Shown one piece after another: positions 12,318 to 24,110 of a stretch of DNA of 64,000 nucleotides (position 1 is the stretch's first letter; each line of letters opens with the position of its first letter). Below the pieces are notes generated by a model, which was not told the DNA's origin, ran no database searches, and worked only from the letters and a program-made list of their open reading frames with translations. A program made the translations under genes and the position numbers. This DNA is from Heliocidaris erythrogramma (taxonomy: Eukaryota > Echinodermata > Echinoidea > Camarodonta > Echinometridae): NCBI GenBank assembly GCA_025617745.1, contig CM046873.1, forward strand, positions 29,463,410-29,527,409. Reading direction: 5' to 3'.

Positions 12318-14335
12318 ATACAGCAAGAACAATGTTTTCAATCGAATTTAAATATGAATACGTTTACGATAACCTAGAACATAGCTTTAATTGCATGGTT
12401 GTAAACTTTTTCCTTACAATAAATATATCTAATTGATTGACACATGAACAGTTTACATTCATTTTGGGTTGACCTTATACAACAAAGTTACCCAGCCAAG
12501 TGACGCATCAACTGAGGTATTTATGATGTAACCAAATCACATGAAACAGGTTATGTAACCATCTACCCCAACAGCCCCTCCACAATCATGTAAAGCCCCT
12601 TAACATGATTAACAAGGCCTTGGGTGTGAGTTTAAAATCCTTCTAGTCATCTTGAATGAGAGGGGAGTCAAACAAAATTTGCCGACAATGTGTAGCCGAA
12701 AATTGTCCAGCCGTGTCCAGCGAGCAAATTACGTATACATAAAAGTCCTAACACTGTCACATTCGCCAACTGCCGTGAAAACTAATTGTCAGAATTCCAG
12801 ATTTACCAACAGAGGATAACAAGATTTTGTTCAAATAAGCAAGAAATAGGAAATAAAAGAAGACAGTGTTATCAAACTTGTCGATTTGCCGAAAATACTT
12901 TAAAATGTCAAAAAATTCTGATGTAGAATTTTGAATGGGTAGGGTGTGACACCCATTTCCCCTCAAGCGACACCATTAACATACCCCCCCCCCCCCGCCC
13001 TCCTTAAAAAAATCAAATGTCAAATTAACACTGAAAGGGTTGGAGCGGTGGCAACATTTACAAAGTGGTCGATTTAAACTTTTGAAATGTTGGATCCAAG
13101 CAATAGTATAAAGGCTGGATCCAGCATGTAAAAAATGTCAATTTACATGATTTTACCATTTTGTAAATGTTGTCAATCCTCCAACTCTTTAAAATGTTTA
13201 TTTAACATTTGATTTTTTATAGTGTGGCCCCACCCTACTAGCGTATTTTGAAGGGACAATGTGGCAAGGGGCAAGGGGGCTATGTAAGGATACTCGGGCA
13301 TCTCGCTGCCCAAATTATGAGGATTTTCAGGCACATTACTGCCCAAATATGCGGTAGTGGTTGTCCGAATATTGGAACCTTAAAAATCCCCTGGGGCTGC
13401 AGCCCCCACCTCGTACGCCTATGGTATGATGATTATCATCGTCTCATCGTCATCAACAGCAGCAGAGGGGGCAGTGGTTCCCCAATTATTCAAGTGGGGG
13501 GCAAAATCTTTTTTTTTATTCCAGAAGGGCACCCCTCGCAAGAAAAAAGAAAAAAAGAATACATCTAATAATATTGAATTACAACAATGTACAATAAGCC
13601 ATCACCTGCTCTAAAATGCAAATTTTCAGCATTGATATTAACAGACCCAATGTTTACTAACATTTATATAGAAACACTGTCTATCATAGGCGCCAGGACA
13701 AATGTGACAGATGCTTGCTTCCCTCTATCAGGTGCGGGAGAGGGGGGGGGGGAGCAAAAATGTCCCCCTCAACATTCCAGATTATTTGTTTTGCTCTGTC
13801 GCTACGCTCCCTCGCAAATTAATGGCAATATCATTTCTTAAACTTGACAGACTTTTCTATTACAAGACCCGAAGCACGCAGGTGGGGCAGGTGCTTCTCT
13901 TTGTGCCAAAAGAGAAGGCAACGTCAATGTCTTGGTCCTCCTCATTAGAAAAGTATTATTTGACATCAATCCTTTTGCTGTTACATAACAATGGAAAAAG
14001 TTCTTGTGCTTTACAATACGTAGCTTCAACGTTGAATTATCTAATTTTCTGACTCGATCGCTACGCTCCCTCGCAGTTCAATAAATGCAGTGTTTATTGA
14101 CATTGTACTGTAACTATAAAAACCCAGTCTACATGACGACCCCGGATGTGTGGGGCAGGGGCTTTCCTATAAAGGGATAGGGGGGAAATCTTTTTGTTCC
14201 CGCCCCTCGCAAGATTATTATCAATATTATAGTACATAGTAATTTTGAAGAAGGCTGTGATGACTTGCCTGTGTGTGTGTGTGTAAAGTTCCTCTGAAAT
14301 ACAAATGTCAATATTTTGAAAGCATTTGCTTTTCC
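12318..14335. repeat. Array unit B (internally deleted)
   Basis: Near-identical to unit A from TTCATACAGCAAG onward, including the TA-flanked MITE and the GC-rich blocks. The module corresponding to about 11580-12090 of unit A is missing: the sequence passes from GCATTTGCTTTTCCTCA directly to CATGGTATATCCTACTACCG. The frames within it do not correspond to intact frames in unit A. Confidence 0.85.
13007..13217. mobile_element. TA-flanked MITE, copy in unit B
   Basis: Same element and position as 10234-10445 in unit A, so the insertion preceded the segmental duplication. The arms and the GGATCC-containing core are preserved. TA is present at 13005-13006 and 13218-13219. Confidence 0.75.
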
Positions 14336-14338
14336 TCA

Positions 14339-14561
14339 CATGGTATATCCTACTACCGAGCCAAACGGTTACATGTCGTTTTTTCCGAAGAACCATAATT
14401 CCGAGGGTTCGTTTTTCCGAAGGTTCGTATTGTCCGAAGGTTCGTTACTCCGACGGTTTGTAATTCTGAAGGTTCAAAATTTCGAAAATGAAAAAGGGTT
14501 CATAATTCCGAAAATGAAATAGGGTCCGTAATTCCGAAAATGAAAAAGGGTTCATATTTCC
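14339..14561. repeat. Fold-back minisatellite, unit B (one arm only)
   Basis: Repeats of CCGAAGGTTCGT and ATTCCGAAAATGAAA are present, but the complementary right arm seen at 12285-12317 and 16395-16480 is missing. Unit C begins directly after the left arm. This copy is therefore a truncated fold-back. Confidence 0.75.
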
Positions 14562-15500
14562 GTTTTCAATTGAATTTAAATATGAAAACGTTTACGATAA
14601 CCTAGAACATAGCTTTAAATGCATGGTTGTAAACTTTTTTCTTACAATAAAAATATCTATCTAATTCATTGACACATCAACAGTTTACATTTATTTTGGG
14701 TTGACCTTATACAACAAAGTTACCCAGCCAAGTGACGCATCAACTGAGGTATTTATGTTGTAACCAAATCACATGAAACAGGTTATGTAACCATCTACCC
14801 CAACAGCCCCTCCACAATCATGTAGAGCCCCTTAACATGATTAACAAGGCCTTGGGTGTGAGTTTAAAATCATTCTCGTCATCTTGAATGAGAGGGGAGT
14901 CACACAAAATTTGCCGACAATGCGTAGCCGAAAATTGTCCAGCCGTGTCCAGCGAGCAAATTACGTATACATAAAAGTCCTACGCCTTTCACATTCGCCA
15001 ACTGCCGTGAAAACTATAGTTGTCAGAATTCCAGGTTTGCCAACAGAGGATAACAAGATTTTGTTCAAAGAAGCAAGAAATAGAAAATAAAAGAAGACAG
15101 TGTTATCGAAATTGTCGATTTGCCGAAAATACCTTAAAATGTCAAAAGTTTCTGATATAAAATGTTGAATGGGTAGGGTGTGACACCCCATTTCCCCTCC
15201 ATCGACACCATTAACATACCCCTCCCCCACTCTAAAAAAATCAAATGTCAAATCAAGGCTGTGATTTGCCTGTGTGTGTGTAAAGTTTCTCTGAAATACA
15301 AATGTCAATATTTTGAAAGCATTTGCTTTTCCTATACGCTCCCTCGCCTAATAATATACTAATTAAAAAGTCATATGATACTGCAAAAAATCCGTTCTAT
15401 TTAGAAACAATTAAACCTATTTTGGGTCAAATGAGGGGTGATGCAAAACAGTGGATGATAACCGTGCTTCAAATGTTGCTTTTTATTGACAAAATCTAAA

Positions 15501-15831
15501 TAAACATGATAAGAACTATTTTCGAAATATAAACTCAAGGGCAATTTCAAAGGCCTATTCTACTGCCCATAGAAATCTGGGGAGTGTTTCATGAAAGGAA
15601 GTTGTCGGATATTTTATCCGACAACTGTTATAAGCTAGTGAAATCCTTGCATCTGATTGGCTAAGAGCAAATTTGTCGGATAAAATATCTGACAAGTCCT
15701 TTCATGAAACGCCCCCAGGTTCGGATTATGTAATACACCATTGCAATGTTCGCACATTTCTAAAGGTGATAGACAGGGCTACTGAAATTGTCTTGAGTTT
15801 ATTTTTCGAAAGTAGCTTTTATCGTGTTAAT
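15501..15831. mobile_element. MITE with ATAAACTCAA inverted arms, interrupted
   Basis: The left arm (AACATGATAAG..CTATTTTCGAAATATAAACTCAAG) and right arm (TTGAGTTTATTTTTCGAAAG..TTTTATCGTGTT) are inverted repeats of about 35 bp. Unit A has no such sequence at the equivalent point (AAATCTAAATCTCGCAC near 11750), so the element inserted after the duplication. A GTTTCAT-type MITE lies inside it. Confidence 0.75.
15579..15715. mobile_element. GTTTCAT-type hairpin MITE nested in another MITE
   Basis: The termini GGGGAGTGTTTCATGAAAGG and CCTTTCATGAAACGCCCCC enclose TTGTCGGATATTTTATCCGA and CTTGCATCTGATTGGCTAAG. Same family as 7321-7453. No clean target duplication is visible here. Confidence 0.8.
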
Positions 15832-16140
15832 ATCGCACTTTAAAAAAAAAATCAAGAAATATGTAAGAGGAGTGCCTATTAGAAGGTGGGGGGGGGGGGG
15901 GGAGGGGGGTAGGGCTGTAAGCAGGTAGTAAGCGTTTGAGGTGGGCCCCCAGAGTGCCCCCCTCCTTTGGAACCATTCCAGCGCGTCTCATCATCATGCA
16001 TCATCGTCGTCATTATCATCATTTCTCATCAATATCTTTGTCAGTATATCATCACAACAGTACTCTAGCATGGATGCAGCCTTCTTCATTACTGAAAATC
16101 AAGGGCATTGTCTTTACGTCCTTTTGTCTGTTATACCATG

Positions 16141-16485
16141 GTATATCCTACTACCGAGCCAAACGGTTACATGTCGTTTTTTCCGAGGAATCATAATTCC
16201 GAGGGTTCGTTTTTCCGAAGGTTCGTATTTTCTGAAGGTTCGTTACTCCGTCGGTTCGTAATTCCGAAGGTTCATAATTCCGAAAATGAAATAGGGTTCA
16301 TAATTCCGAAAATGAAATAGGGTTCATAATTCTGAAAATGAAAAAGGGTTCATATTTCCGAAGGTTCGTAATTCCGAAAAGTTATGTAGGACTATATTGC
16401 ATTTTCGGAATTATGAACCCTATATATTTCGTTTTCGGAATTACGAACACTTTCTCATTTTCAGAATTACGAACCTTCGGAGAAA
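16141..16485. repeat. Fold-back minisatellite, unit C (both arms)
   Basis: The left arm has repeated AATTCCGAAAATGAAATAGGG and CCGAAGGTTCGT units. The core is TTATGTAGGACTATATTGC. The right arm is made of complementary units (ATTTTCGGAATTATGAACCC, GTTTTCGGAATTACGAACAC). It closes the array, and unique sequence follows from GAGAAATTGATCAAAG. Confidence 0.8.
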
Positions 16486-18040
16486 TTGATCAAAGATTGT
16501 CATTCCTTTCCGCTACAATATTGGTGCAAAGCAGAAAGACAGACAACGACAAGGAGAGTCGTTTGACAAGCAAGGTTATTGGATAATTATAGTGTTCGAC
16601 TTCACGTGTGGCGGTTTGTTAATCTTTGTTTAAAACAACAAAGCCTTTTAAGCCAATACTTTAGGATTAGAAAGATAATTCGTCTATCCTCTTCGTATAT
16701 GATCGTCCATCCCGTGGAAGATGATCTGGCACCTCATCAAAATTGATGCATCGCCGCCAACAAAAAAAAAACGCGTATTTTCCTCACACTTTTACTGATT
16801 TGTTTTTCCTAATATTTCTTGTTATTCTTAAAGGATTGATTATACATGTATAAGGACGGAATTCCTCTTTAAATATATCGACGTATAGCTTCTCCGCTGT
16901 GTGGTGAGAATGATGTAAATGACTTTGTATGAAAACAATAATGTTCCTTAATGGGGGGGGGGGGGGGGAACAACCCCATGAGTATTTATCAAATTGGGTA
17001 TACAAAGGGAATCACAGGTAACACAAAAGTATGAGAAATATAACGAGTAAAACAACTAATTCAAGTATTCTGCATTTTAAAGGTGACAGAGATAAAACAG
17101 AAGAGAGGGAGAGAGAGAGAGAGACAGAGAGAGAGAGAGAGTGAGAGAGAGAGAGAGAGAGAGGGTGGGGCTGAGTTAGAAACAGAAAATGAGTAATCCA
17201 AAACTCGATAAGCAATGGGTAGAATACTGTACCCCCCCCCCCCCCCCCCCCACACCCGGCGTAATGTAGGCGCCTCCCGGTGCAGTAGACCCATGGCAAG
17301 TTGTGTCGAATATTTTCTGGGCCTTCAAACTATATGGGAGGGGGCACGCCTTCAAACCCTTTGCTGCTCAGTCATGGATACGCCATTGTGCATGTGCGCT
17401 TTTTGTGAACATTTCATTGCTCAATGCTGATTGAATATTTTGAACGAAATCTAAGTTTCGTGTATCGTAGAGGGCGATTTGATATTTCTGATTTCGAGGT
17501 CACAGTAATCAAAAATGTTCTCACATGCACAAATATTCATTTAATTGATTTCAGTATATCATGCAATGACGGATGATAACATCGTAAAATTCAGCGTTTT
17601 GAGTTTAGTCTAAAATCGAAAGAAATACCCCAAATATTTGTTTTCTTCCAGTGCTCATAATTACAAATGCAACAGATCCAATTTGTAAAGACATAAACAG
17701 GAGTGTTTCAATACGAATTGCCACAAACTTGCAAAATGTGCCTCTTTTAGTCAGATAAACTCGTTTACAGACACAGTCATTTTTGAAGATCCTTCTCCAA
17801 TAGCTTAGAGATTTAGCTTTTATTACTATGTCGGGCAAGAGTAAGATCCATTTTCCATAGTTGTTTTTGGCTTCACGACATTATACGTGGGAAAATAAGA
17901 TAAACTGAAAATAAACATCCGGTGATCTATTCAATCGTCATTCGTTATATACGGAACTGGTCTATCAGTAGCTCCACCGGGTAGTGTACGACACAATCAT
18001 TCTCCGGCGATTATTGCACCGCCGAACATGGAACAAACAC
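16486..18040. other. Gene-free stretch with poly(G), GA and poly(C) tracts
   Basis: No gene is supported. Notable items are poly(G) at about 16954-16968, (GA)n at 17104-17165 and poly(C) at 17232-17250. The Leu/Ser frames antisense to the GA tract are compositional artefacts. Confidence 0.6.
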
Positions 18041-18046
18041 GGTACC

Positions 18047-18072
18047 TAATGGCTAACCCTAACCCTAACCCG
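18047..18072 (+). repeat. Short interstitial telomere-like repeat
   Basis: GGCTAACCCTAACCCTAACC is about three units of CTAACC (TTAGGG on the other strand), directly at the 3' side of a SINE on the minus strand. It is too short to be a telomere and may be a capture at the integration site or chance. Confidence 0.6.
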
Positions 18073-18385
18073 AAAAAAATAATAATACTATTCATGGGTT
18101 CTTGTATAGCGCACATGTCTGTCAGATTTGACACTCCTGGCGCTCCACAATAATATAGGCCTATTACCCGCATGGCTTTAGCATGGCTGCACTTAATACG
18201 GCGCTCTATATAGCATTTCAAGGAACTAATTTTGTCAGGTATATTTACATCACCTGGGTCAAGTGTGGCAAATGTAGATTAATGTCTTGCCAAAAGACAC
18301 TAGTGCTGCTGTGCTGGGCCAGGAATTCGAACCCGTTCCTTGTGGTTCACAGTCCGGGGACTTATCCATTATAGACCACACCTCT
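18073..18385 (-). mobile_element. tRNA-derived SINE
   Basis: Read on the minus strand, the element begins with a tRNA-like head near 18385. It has an A-box-like TGGTCTATAATGG and a B-box-like GGGTTCGAATTCC (18326-18338), followed by a body. It ends in GCGCTATACAAGAACCC and an (ATT)n tail near 18075-18090. It is about 310 bp long and would be transcribed by RNA polymerase III. A degraded relative is at 58330-58480, and 3' tails of the same type are at 38225-38275 and 38380-38475. Confidence 0.65.
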
Positions 18386-18539
18386 AACCAATCCAGTCAA
18401 TTATCTAGATTACCAAATGAAATTTCATGCTATCTTGTAATAATGATACTGAATATTGTTCATATTATTGTATGTTTATAAATGCTGATTATTCTTTTTT
18501 TGTATGCAAGTTTTCTATCATAATTGCTAATTCATCGCA

Positions 18540-18605
18540 GTTCGGCTTCGCAGTATAATGATGTTTGTCTTCTATCAATAAACCTTTTATCTATCTATCA
18601 ATCAG
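18540..18605 (+). repeat. Retroposon-like 3' end with TCTA repeats
   Basis: The sequence CAATAAACCTTTTATCTATC followed by TATC/AATC repeats resembles the 3' end of a non-LTR-derived repeat. No body is identified. Confidence 0.35.
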
Positions 18606-21600
18606 GTAATCGTCGATAATGGTATATTCATATCTACCGAAATGCTGTCCCGTTACAAGGGTGGATACGTGGTTGCTGTTTTATATGTCTTTTCCATGTA
18701 GCGTGTTGCGTTTAGCCATCGGAAAATATTGAGAAAAATGCTAAATCGTGTCAGCACTTCGGTATATGAATCAGAAATAGACCGATTCTGTAATATATAC
18801 AAATTTATGCACATATATTCGCTGAGCACCTAGTGACGAGCTATTCCATTAACCTGCTTTTTATAAATGAGCCTCAAAGCTTGGAGTCCAGTTTGCATAC
18901 ATTATTTGTTGCTATGTCCGGCAAGCTTTCAGGTTGTCATGAACAACCTTTGTTTGAAAGGTATGTATAAAATTTGCATACATTACCAAAGCGGTCTATT
19001 GCCAAGGCGTAAAAGAAATGCTTATTTTATCCAAATACTGTTAATTGTTATACTATTGTTGTAATGTAAGTGACACTACCATCTAATACCATTTCTTTGA
19101 ATGCAAATTCGATTACTGCGATACCATAATTTTATTTCTATATATTGCTGCATCATGCATTGCTTGTTCCCACTATTCCTTAAATACTATTATACATGTA
19201 AATCGTGTTAGTCGGAGCCTATAACTCACAAGCCTAGCTTTGTCTTTATTTCACTTTTCTTTTTAGCCCAGTATTTTTTTTCCAATTAATACTGCATACA
19301 AACTTATAGATATGAGGTACTCGGAACTACGGTACTCACCTTCTTTTATTTTCTCTGACAATATCTTTCATGTTCGTTTGTACCACTTATCTTGTTTGTA
19401 CCATTAATTGTGAAAACACTAATTGTGAAATATCAAACAATAAACTAAATTTGTACTTTGGTAAACTAACTGTTACATTTATCGTTACTGCATGGGAAAA
19501 CGTATATATCCCGGGCTTCATATGCCTGGTCGAAAATAATGTTATATCATAGAGTCACCTATCAAAGAGACCACGGATTTGCTTGATCGATTAATGTACA
19601 GAATATGGGTGAGAATTAGAGGGGAATCCAATTTCGTCCCTCCTTTCTTTTTGTTGTTATGCATGGTCTTAAGAATTTTCAAGTGAAGTGTTGTATGTCA
19701 TTAATAAATAATTAAGATTACATTATATTTATTAACATGAAAAATCAACGGTTGGAAGTTGGGCGGGGAGTAAGTGACAACACCCCCCCCCCCCGAAAAG
19801 AAAATGGTCGCAGAACGTAAATTACAAAACTATACATACCTAACAAAAAGAAAGGAGAAAAAGTGGAAAAATCACCGCATTGTTCTCTGCCATGCATGAT
19901 CTTAGCTGAGTGACGGAAACAATGTTGGAATCCTCTGAAGACGGGAAAGGGGGGGGGGGGGGGGGGGGGGGTCACCAGGGGTGTTTTGTCTTTAGGGGGC
20001 ATAGTTTCCCCTTGGCCTTCAAACGGGGGAAGGGGATACCCCCATCGAGATTGACTTCACGTGTCAAAATCAAAAGCAATTTGAATTTTAACCAATCATA
20101 ATTAAATTACTTTATTAAATATTACTAAAATTACACAACTTTTCATGCACTGGGAGGCCTATGCAGATCTGTAGAAAGTTCAGTGGCGTAAAGGGTACAG
20201 GTTCCGAGGGGGCAGGCATTATGGGGGGGGGGGGGACTAATATTTCTAGGTGGATAAAATGCGAATCAGTGTCATCGAATAGGGGTGGGGAAGGGAGGGG
20301 TCCTATCGCTTGTTTTTGTCTTCTTTACCCTTTACTCTCTATCTCCCTCTTTTATTTTTTTCTCTATATTTAAACCAGACAATGGGGGGGGGGCGTTCTC
20401 CGCGCCCCTGGAGCTAGCTTTACGCCACTGTATAGCACCACATGCAATTTTAACGTTTCTTGATGTATGTAAGCATTGCGGAGGATCTCCTTAACCATGT
20501 TTACTCGGTGCGTACTACGAGGGAAATCTCGGCTGCGCCACTAGTGAATTTGGCAAATTTGACAAAGAAACAACTGTTTAATCCCTTTTTCACGTTTGTG
20601 TGTATCGTTTTATACGTCCTGATTATAGTTAATATAATCTAAAATAAACGCAAATAAGATTGAAAGTGAAATGAAAAGAAAGAAAGAAAAAAAAGGCAAG
20701 AAAAGAAAAAAAAAAGGTAGGAAGAAAGAATGGAATGAAAGAGAGGAATAAAAAAGAAAGAACGAAAGCCATGAGACATAACAAAATATGAGTCCTATGT
20801 TTCCGATGACAGAACACAGTCACATCACAGGACTAAAGGATCAATTAGCGTGTATATGTATCGGTGTAGGAACTAGGTATCAATACGAGTAATTTTCATA
20901 ATTATTTCGTATTTCCAATCCGGTTCACTTTTGCGCCACCGCAATTTTTATGACTAACAGCGGCTGAATATGTCGCAACAGAAATAATATTCTGAGTAAT
21001 ACACCACTATTTTGCATTACACTTGTCGGTACTGATCTGTTGAAAGTTCGTCGAAAAACCGCGAAACATATAAATATCAGAAAAGCGCGATCGAATGCTT
21101 TATTCCACCCGCGAACTTCACAATGGTGTTTTCGATTCGATTCCGCACTGAAAAGTCCCTTCATCGCGGTGCTGAGCAATATCTATTTATTTACATTGAA
21201 TGATGACAATATTCGAAGTTTTGTGTATAAGTTTCAAAGAACGGGGGACGGGCGCAATTTGAAACCCTGGTGGTGGCAGCTGGGGAGCGCTGCAACAGGC
21301 GGTGAAAAATAATCAGACATATCATCCGTAGCATTGGGAAAAAAAGTACAACCAGCTTACTCATATCACAAAAAGGTATACAGGAAATTGTAGAATGTGA
21401 ATTTGTTAACTGCCGCAGACACAATTTGAGCCAGGGCAGTCCTTGTCTGGGTTATTTTAGCCCCAATGTCCTGTCCCTACGTGGTCACGGAACAATAACA
21501 CCCCCGCGTGGGAGTGGACGCGTCTGAAAGGATGAGATCATCGATTTCTCGTTGGCCATTGTTTGCATTTGAGGTTGGGAGAATTTACTTTTCAATAGCA

Positions 21601-22400
21601 ACAAGTGCATAATACCTGTGAACTGCGTATCTTTTCTCGTCCCGATCCCATTCAAGGCGGGTGACTTTTGATTTTGTAGAACTAGAATTTGTTTTGTATT
21701 CAACAAAATAGCGGATAAATGGATCAAAGCCTTGGCAATGAAAGCAGACATGTTTTGGTCAATGTTGTATACCTCCACCATCAATGGACTATCATTATCA
21801 GAGGATGGCGAAGAATGATTTAGAATAGAAATTCATGAAGAGCTAGGGGTATACAGAAAATGGAGAAAGAAAATAGAGGGAGAAGGGGAAACAGAAATGG
21901 AGAGAGGGAGAGAGATGCGCCAATGACTGGCGACGGTGGGGTTGGGAGTTTTGACGGCGGGGGGGGGGGGGGGGGGGGGGGGGGCAAAGGTGAATACATG
22001 CATGGGTGTAAATAATGCCCCCTCTCGAATCGACGCTCTTGGCACGAAAAGAAAATGTATCATGTCAAATAGTTATTGTCATTAAAGGTAGGTTGTGTCA
22101 TCGCATCGAGTACAAAATCGTCTTGTCGCAGAAACATCAAAATTTGCAAAAATTTGCACAAATACTAGTAATGTATTCACATTGCATGGTTAACATTACA
22201 AAAGATAAATATTGTAATACTGTACATATTTTAATTTCTGTAAATACAGTACATCTTTTTTGAAAATTCATATTAATACGGTACATCTTTCCAAATTATA
22301 ATGAGTTTGATATCTTGTCAGTTTTCATAATTTTGAAGGCCAGGAAATGAAATGAGAAAAACTTAAAAAGCGATTGGTTCATCAAATGACTGTAGATGAT
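18606..22400. other. Gene-free stretch
   Basis: AT-rich sequence with poly(C) at about 19783-19794, and poly(G) at 19950-19971, 20223-20234 and 21960-21984 (the longest run in the window, about 25). An A/G-rich tract covers 20670-20760. A slightly CpG-richer patch at about 21040-21320 has open frames on the + strand, but I recognise no protein in it. Confidence 0.5.
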
Positions 22401-22489
22401 TAATAAATGACACGAGGGCATAAAGGAGAGAGAGAGAGAGAGAAAGAAAACAACAAAGAGATGAACAAAAGTCAGAGAGGAAAAAGTTT

Positions 22490-24110
22490 TGGTCGTCTCG
22501 TATTTTCCGAGCTCCCTGCGCAGGTGCGCCTGATCATAACTGAAATTCTCCCTCCCTTGTCTGGTCCGCGTGGCCCCACCCCCCTGCAGCGCTGGTCTCT
22601 CTCGACTATAGCAGCTTCAGCGCGCTCATACCATTCTTCATTCCTCACATACTTTCGGAACGTCTGCTGGAACGCGAAAAATCTTCACTGAAACGCATCT
22701 TTTCAGCCAGAATTCCACCCGCCACCACTTAGTACCCGTGCCTTGGACACAGATACCAATCACAATCAGGTCAGTTTGATTAATTTCACATTTCCCTACA
22801 ACTTTAACAAGGTTTTGGGGGACGAGGTCTTTCTCAAATTCCTGCATCTTTGACATTTTTGTCATTTTTGCGACAGTCAGGACTTCCGGACGAGTACCGA
22901 AGTTCATTTTGTTTTGGTCGACTTCTAAATCAATTTCCTTTCAGCTTTGGTGATCAAAATTCATCCTACTCGCAAAGATGGTTTATAATAGTCCATATTC
23001 TTGCATATGCAAGGGATGTTTTGTGATGAACGCCGTAATTCGAGGGCGATATTGGTCCAATGCTCCGCCATTCCGCAGGTAAAGTATGTGTGCTTATACG
23101 CATAGCTGGACCGGTAGATCTGCCGTGTATTGTGGATGCGAGCTGGGTTATTGTGTAGCGACATACTTGGCGAGACTCTAGAACCCCGTTCGGACCACAA
23201 TAGAAAACATGTCAGCTATTTGGTAGGGGGTTTTGGTAGTAGGCTTCTCTAGGCTGGCTTTGGTATGTGTAGGGGCACACGCTTCACTCTAGCCGTGCTC
23301 CCGGGCCAGCTGGATGGAGAATAGTTTCTTCCATATTTGGTGTCTGGCTGCCGCATCTCGCTCGGTGCATCCAGCTCTGTTGCTATCAACCCGAGCGAGA
23401 GTGATCTGCTAGCTGCGAGAAGACTCGCGCTTTATTTCGCAACTCCCGCTGAAGTAAACATCATATAAGCCTAATATTAATAATGAAAAATAATCAGATT
23501 TTTAGAGTCAAAGTAACACTTGATTTCGGAAAATTTGTCTTCTAGCTTACTGAATCAAGAATCAGATTTTTCATATATTGCCGCCTTTCATTTGCCAGAA
23601 ATGTCTTTGAAATATACAATTAATTGACAATCGTACCGGTACACAGGAACAGTCAAGTTGTAAAATTATCAAGACTTGATTAAAATAAAATCAAATTATC
23701 ATCATTCATCCTTCGTCACAAAATTGTGAAATGTCTGAATGTACTAGATCTGTCAGGTCTGAAAAGATTGAAGTCTACTTTTGTTAACACAACTGTTTCT
23801 CGTCAACTGGTTTTCCATTGTATAATCATGTTTTATGACTCCGTTAATCCTATTATGACGGTCATTTGAAAATCAGAAGAGCGAACGAGATTCGAGACAA
23901 ATACCCGGAAAAGATAAGGGTGCTCATTATGCGACGGTAAACATATGGGACGGCGCTGTATACCGCATTGCTCCGAAGGCCAGCGGGCTAGAGCAGGGGG
24001 AACTGTTGCCTACGGTGTGTACGGCAGAGCCGTAGGGTGCGCGGCAAGTTCGCACTAGGTAAACATCGGCCGTGTAGTGTGCCGTCGCAGCCTGGTTTTG
24101 CGAAGCCAAT
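22490..24110 (+). promoter_or_regulatory. CpG-richer stretch, candidate promoter or first exon upstream of TEAD
   Basis: CpG dinucleotides are visibly more frequent here than in the flanking sequence, especially at 22490-22660, 23290-23460 and 23880-24070. The block includes CATTCC words (TEAD-type MCAT sites, near 22639 and 23070), a CAGGTG E-box (near 22521) and a CTCGCTCGG/CCGAGCGAG inverted pair (about 23358-23402). The TEAD exon at 44660 begins with 5' untranslated sequence after a splice acceptor, so at least one upstream non-coding exon must exist. This stretch is a reasonable place for it, but no transcription start or donor can be fixed from sequence. Confidence 0.25.

Larger units (their letters stand above)
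14562..16140. repeat. Array unit C (deleted and carrying nested MITEs)
   Basis: Matches unit A from GTTTTCAATYGAATTTAAAT. It then lacks the segment equivalent to about 10245-11490: the junction AAATGTCAAATCAAGGCTGTG at about 15243-15263 joins the first MITE terminus to downstream sequence. It keeps the module equivalent to 11700-12120, but that module is interrupted by a MITE (15501-15831) that is itself interrupted by a second MITE. Confidence 0.8.
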
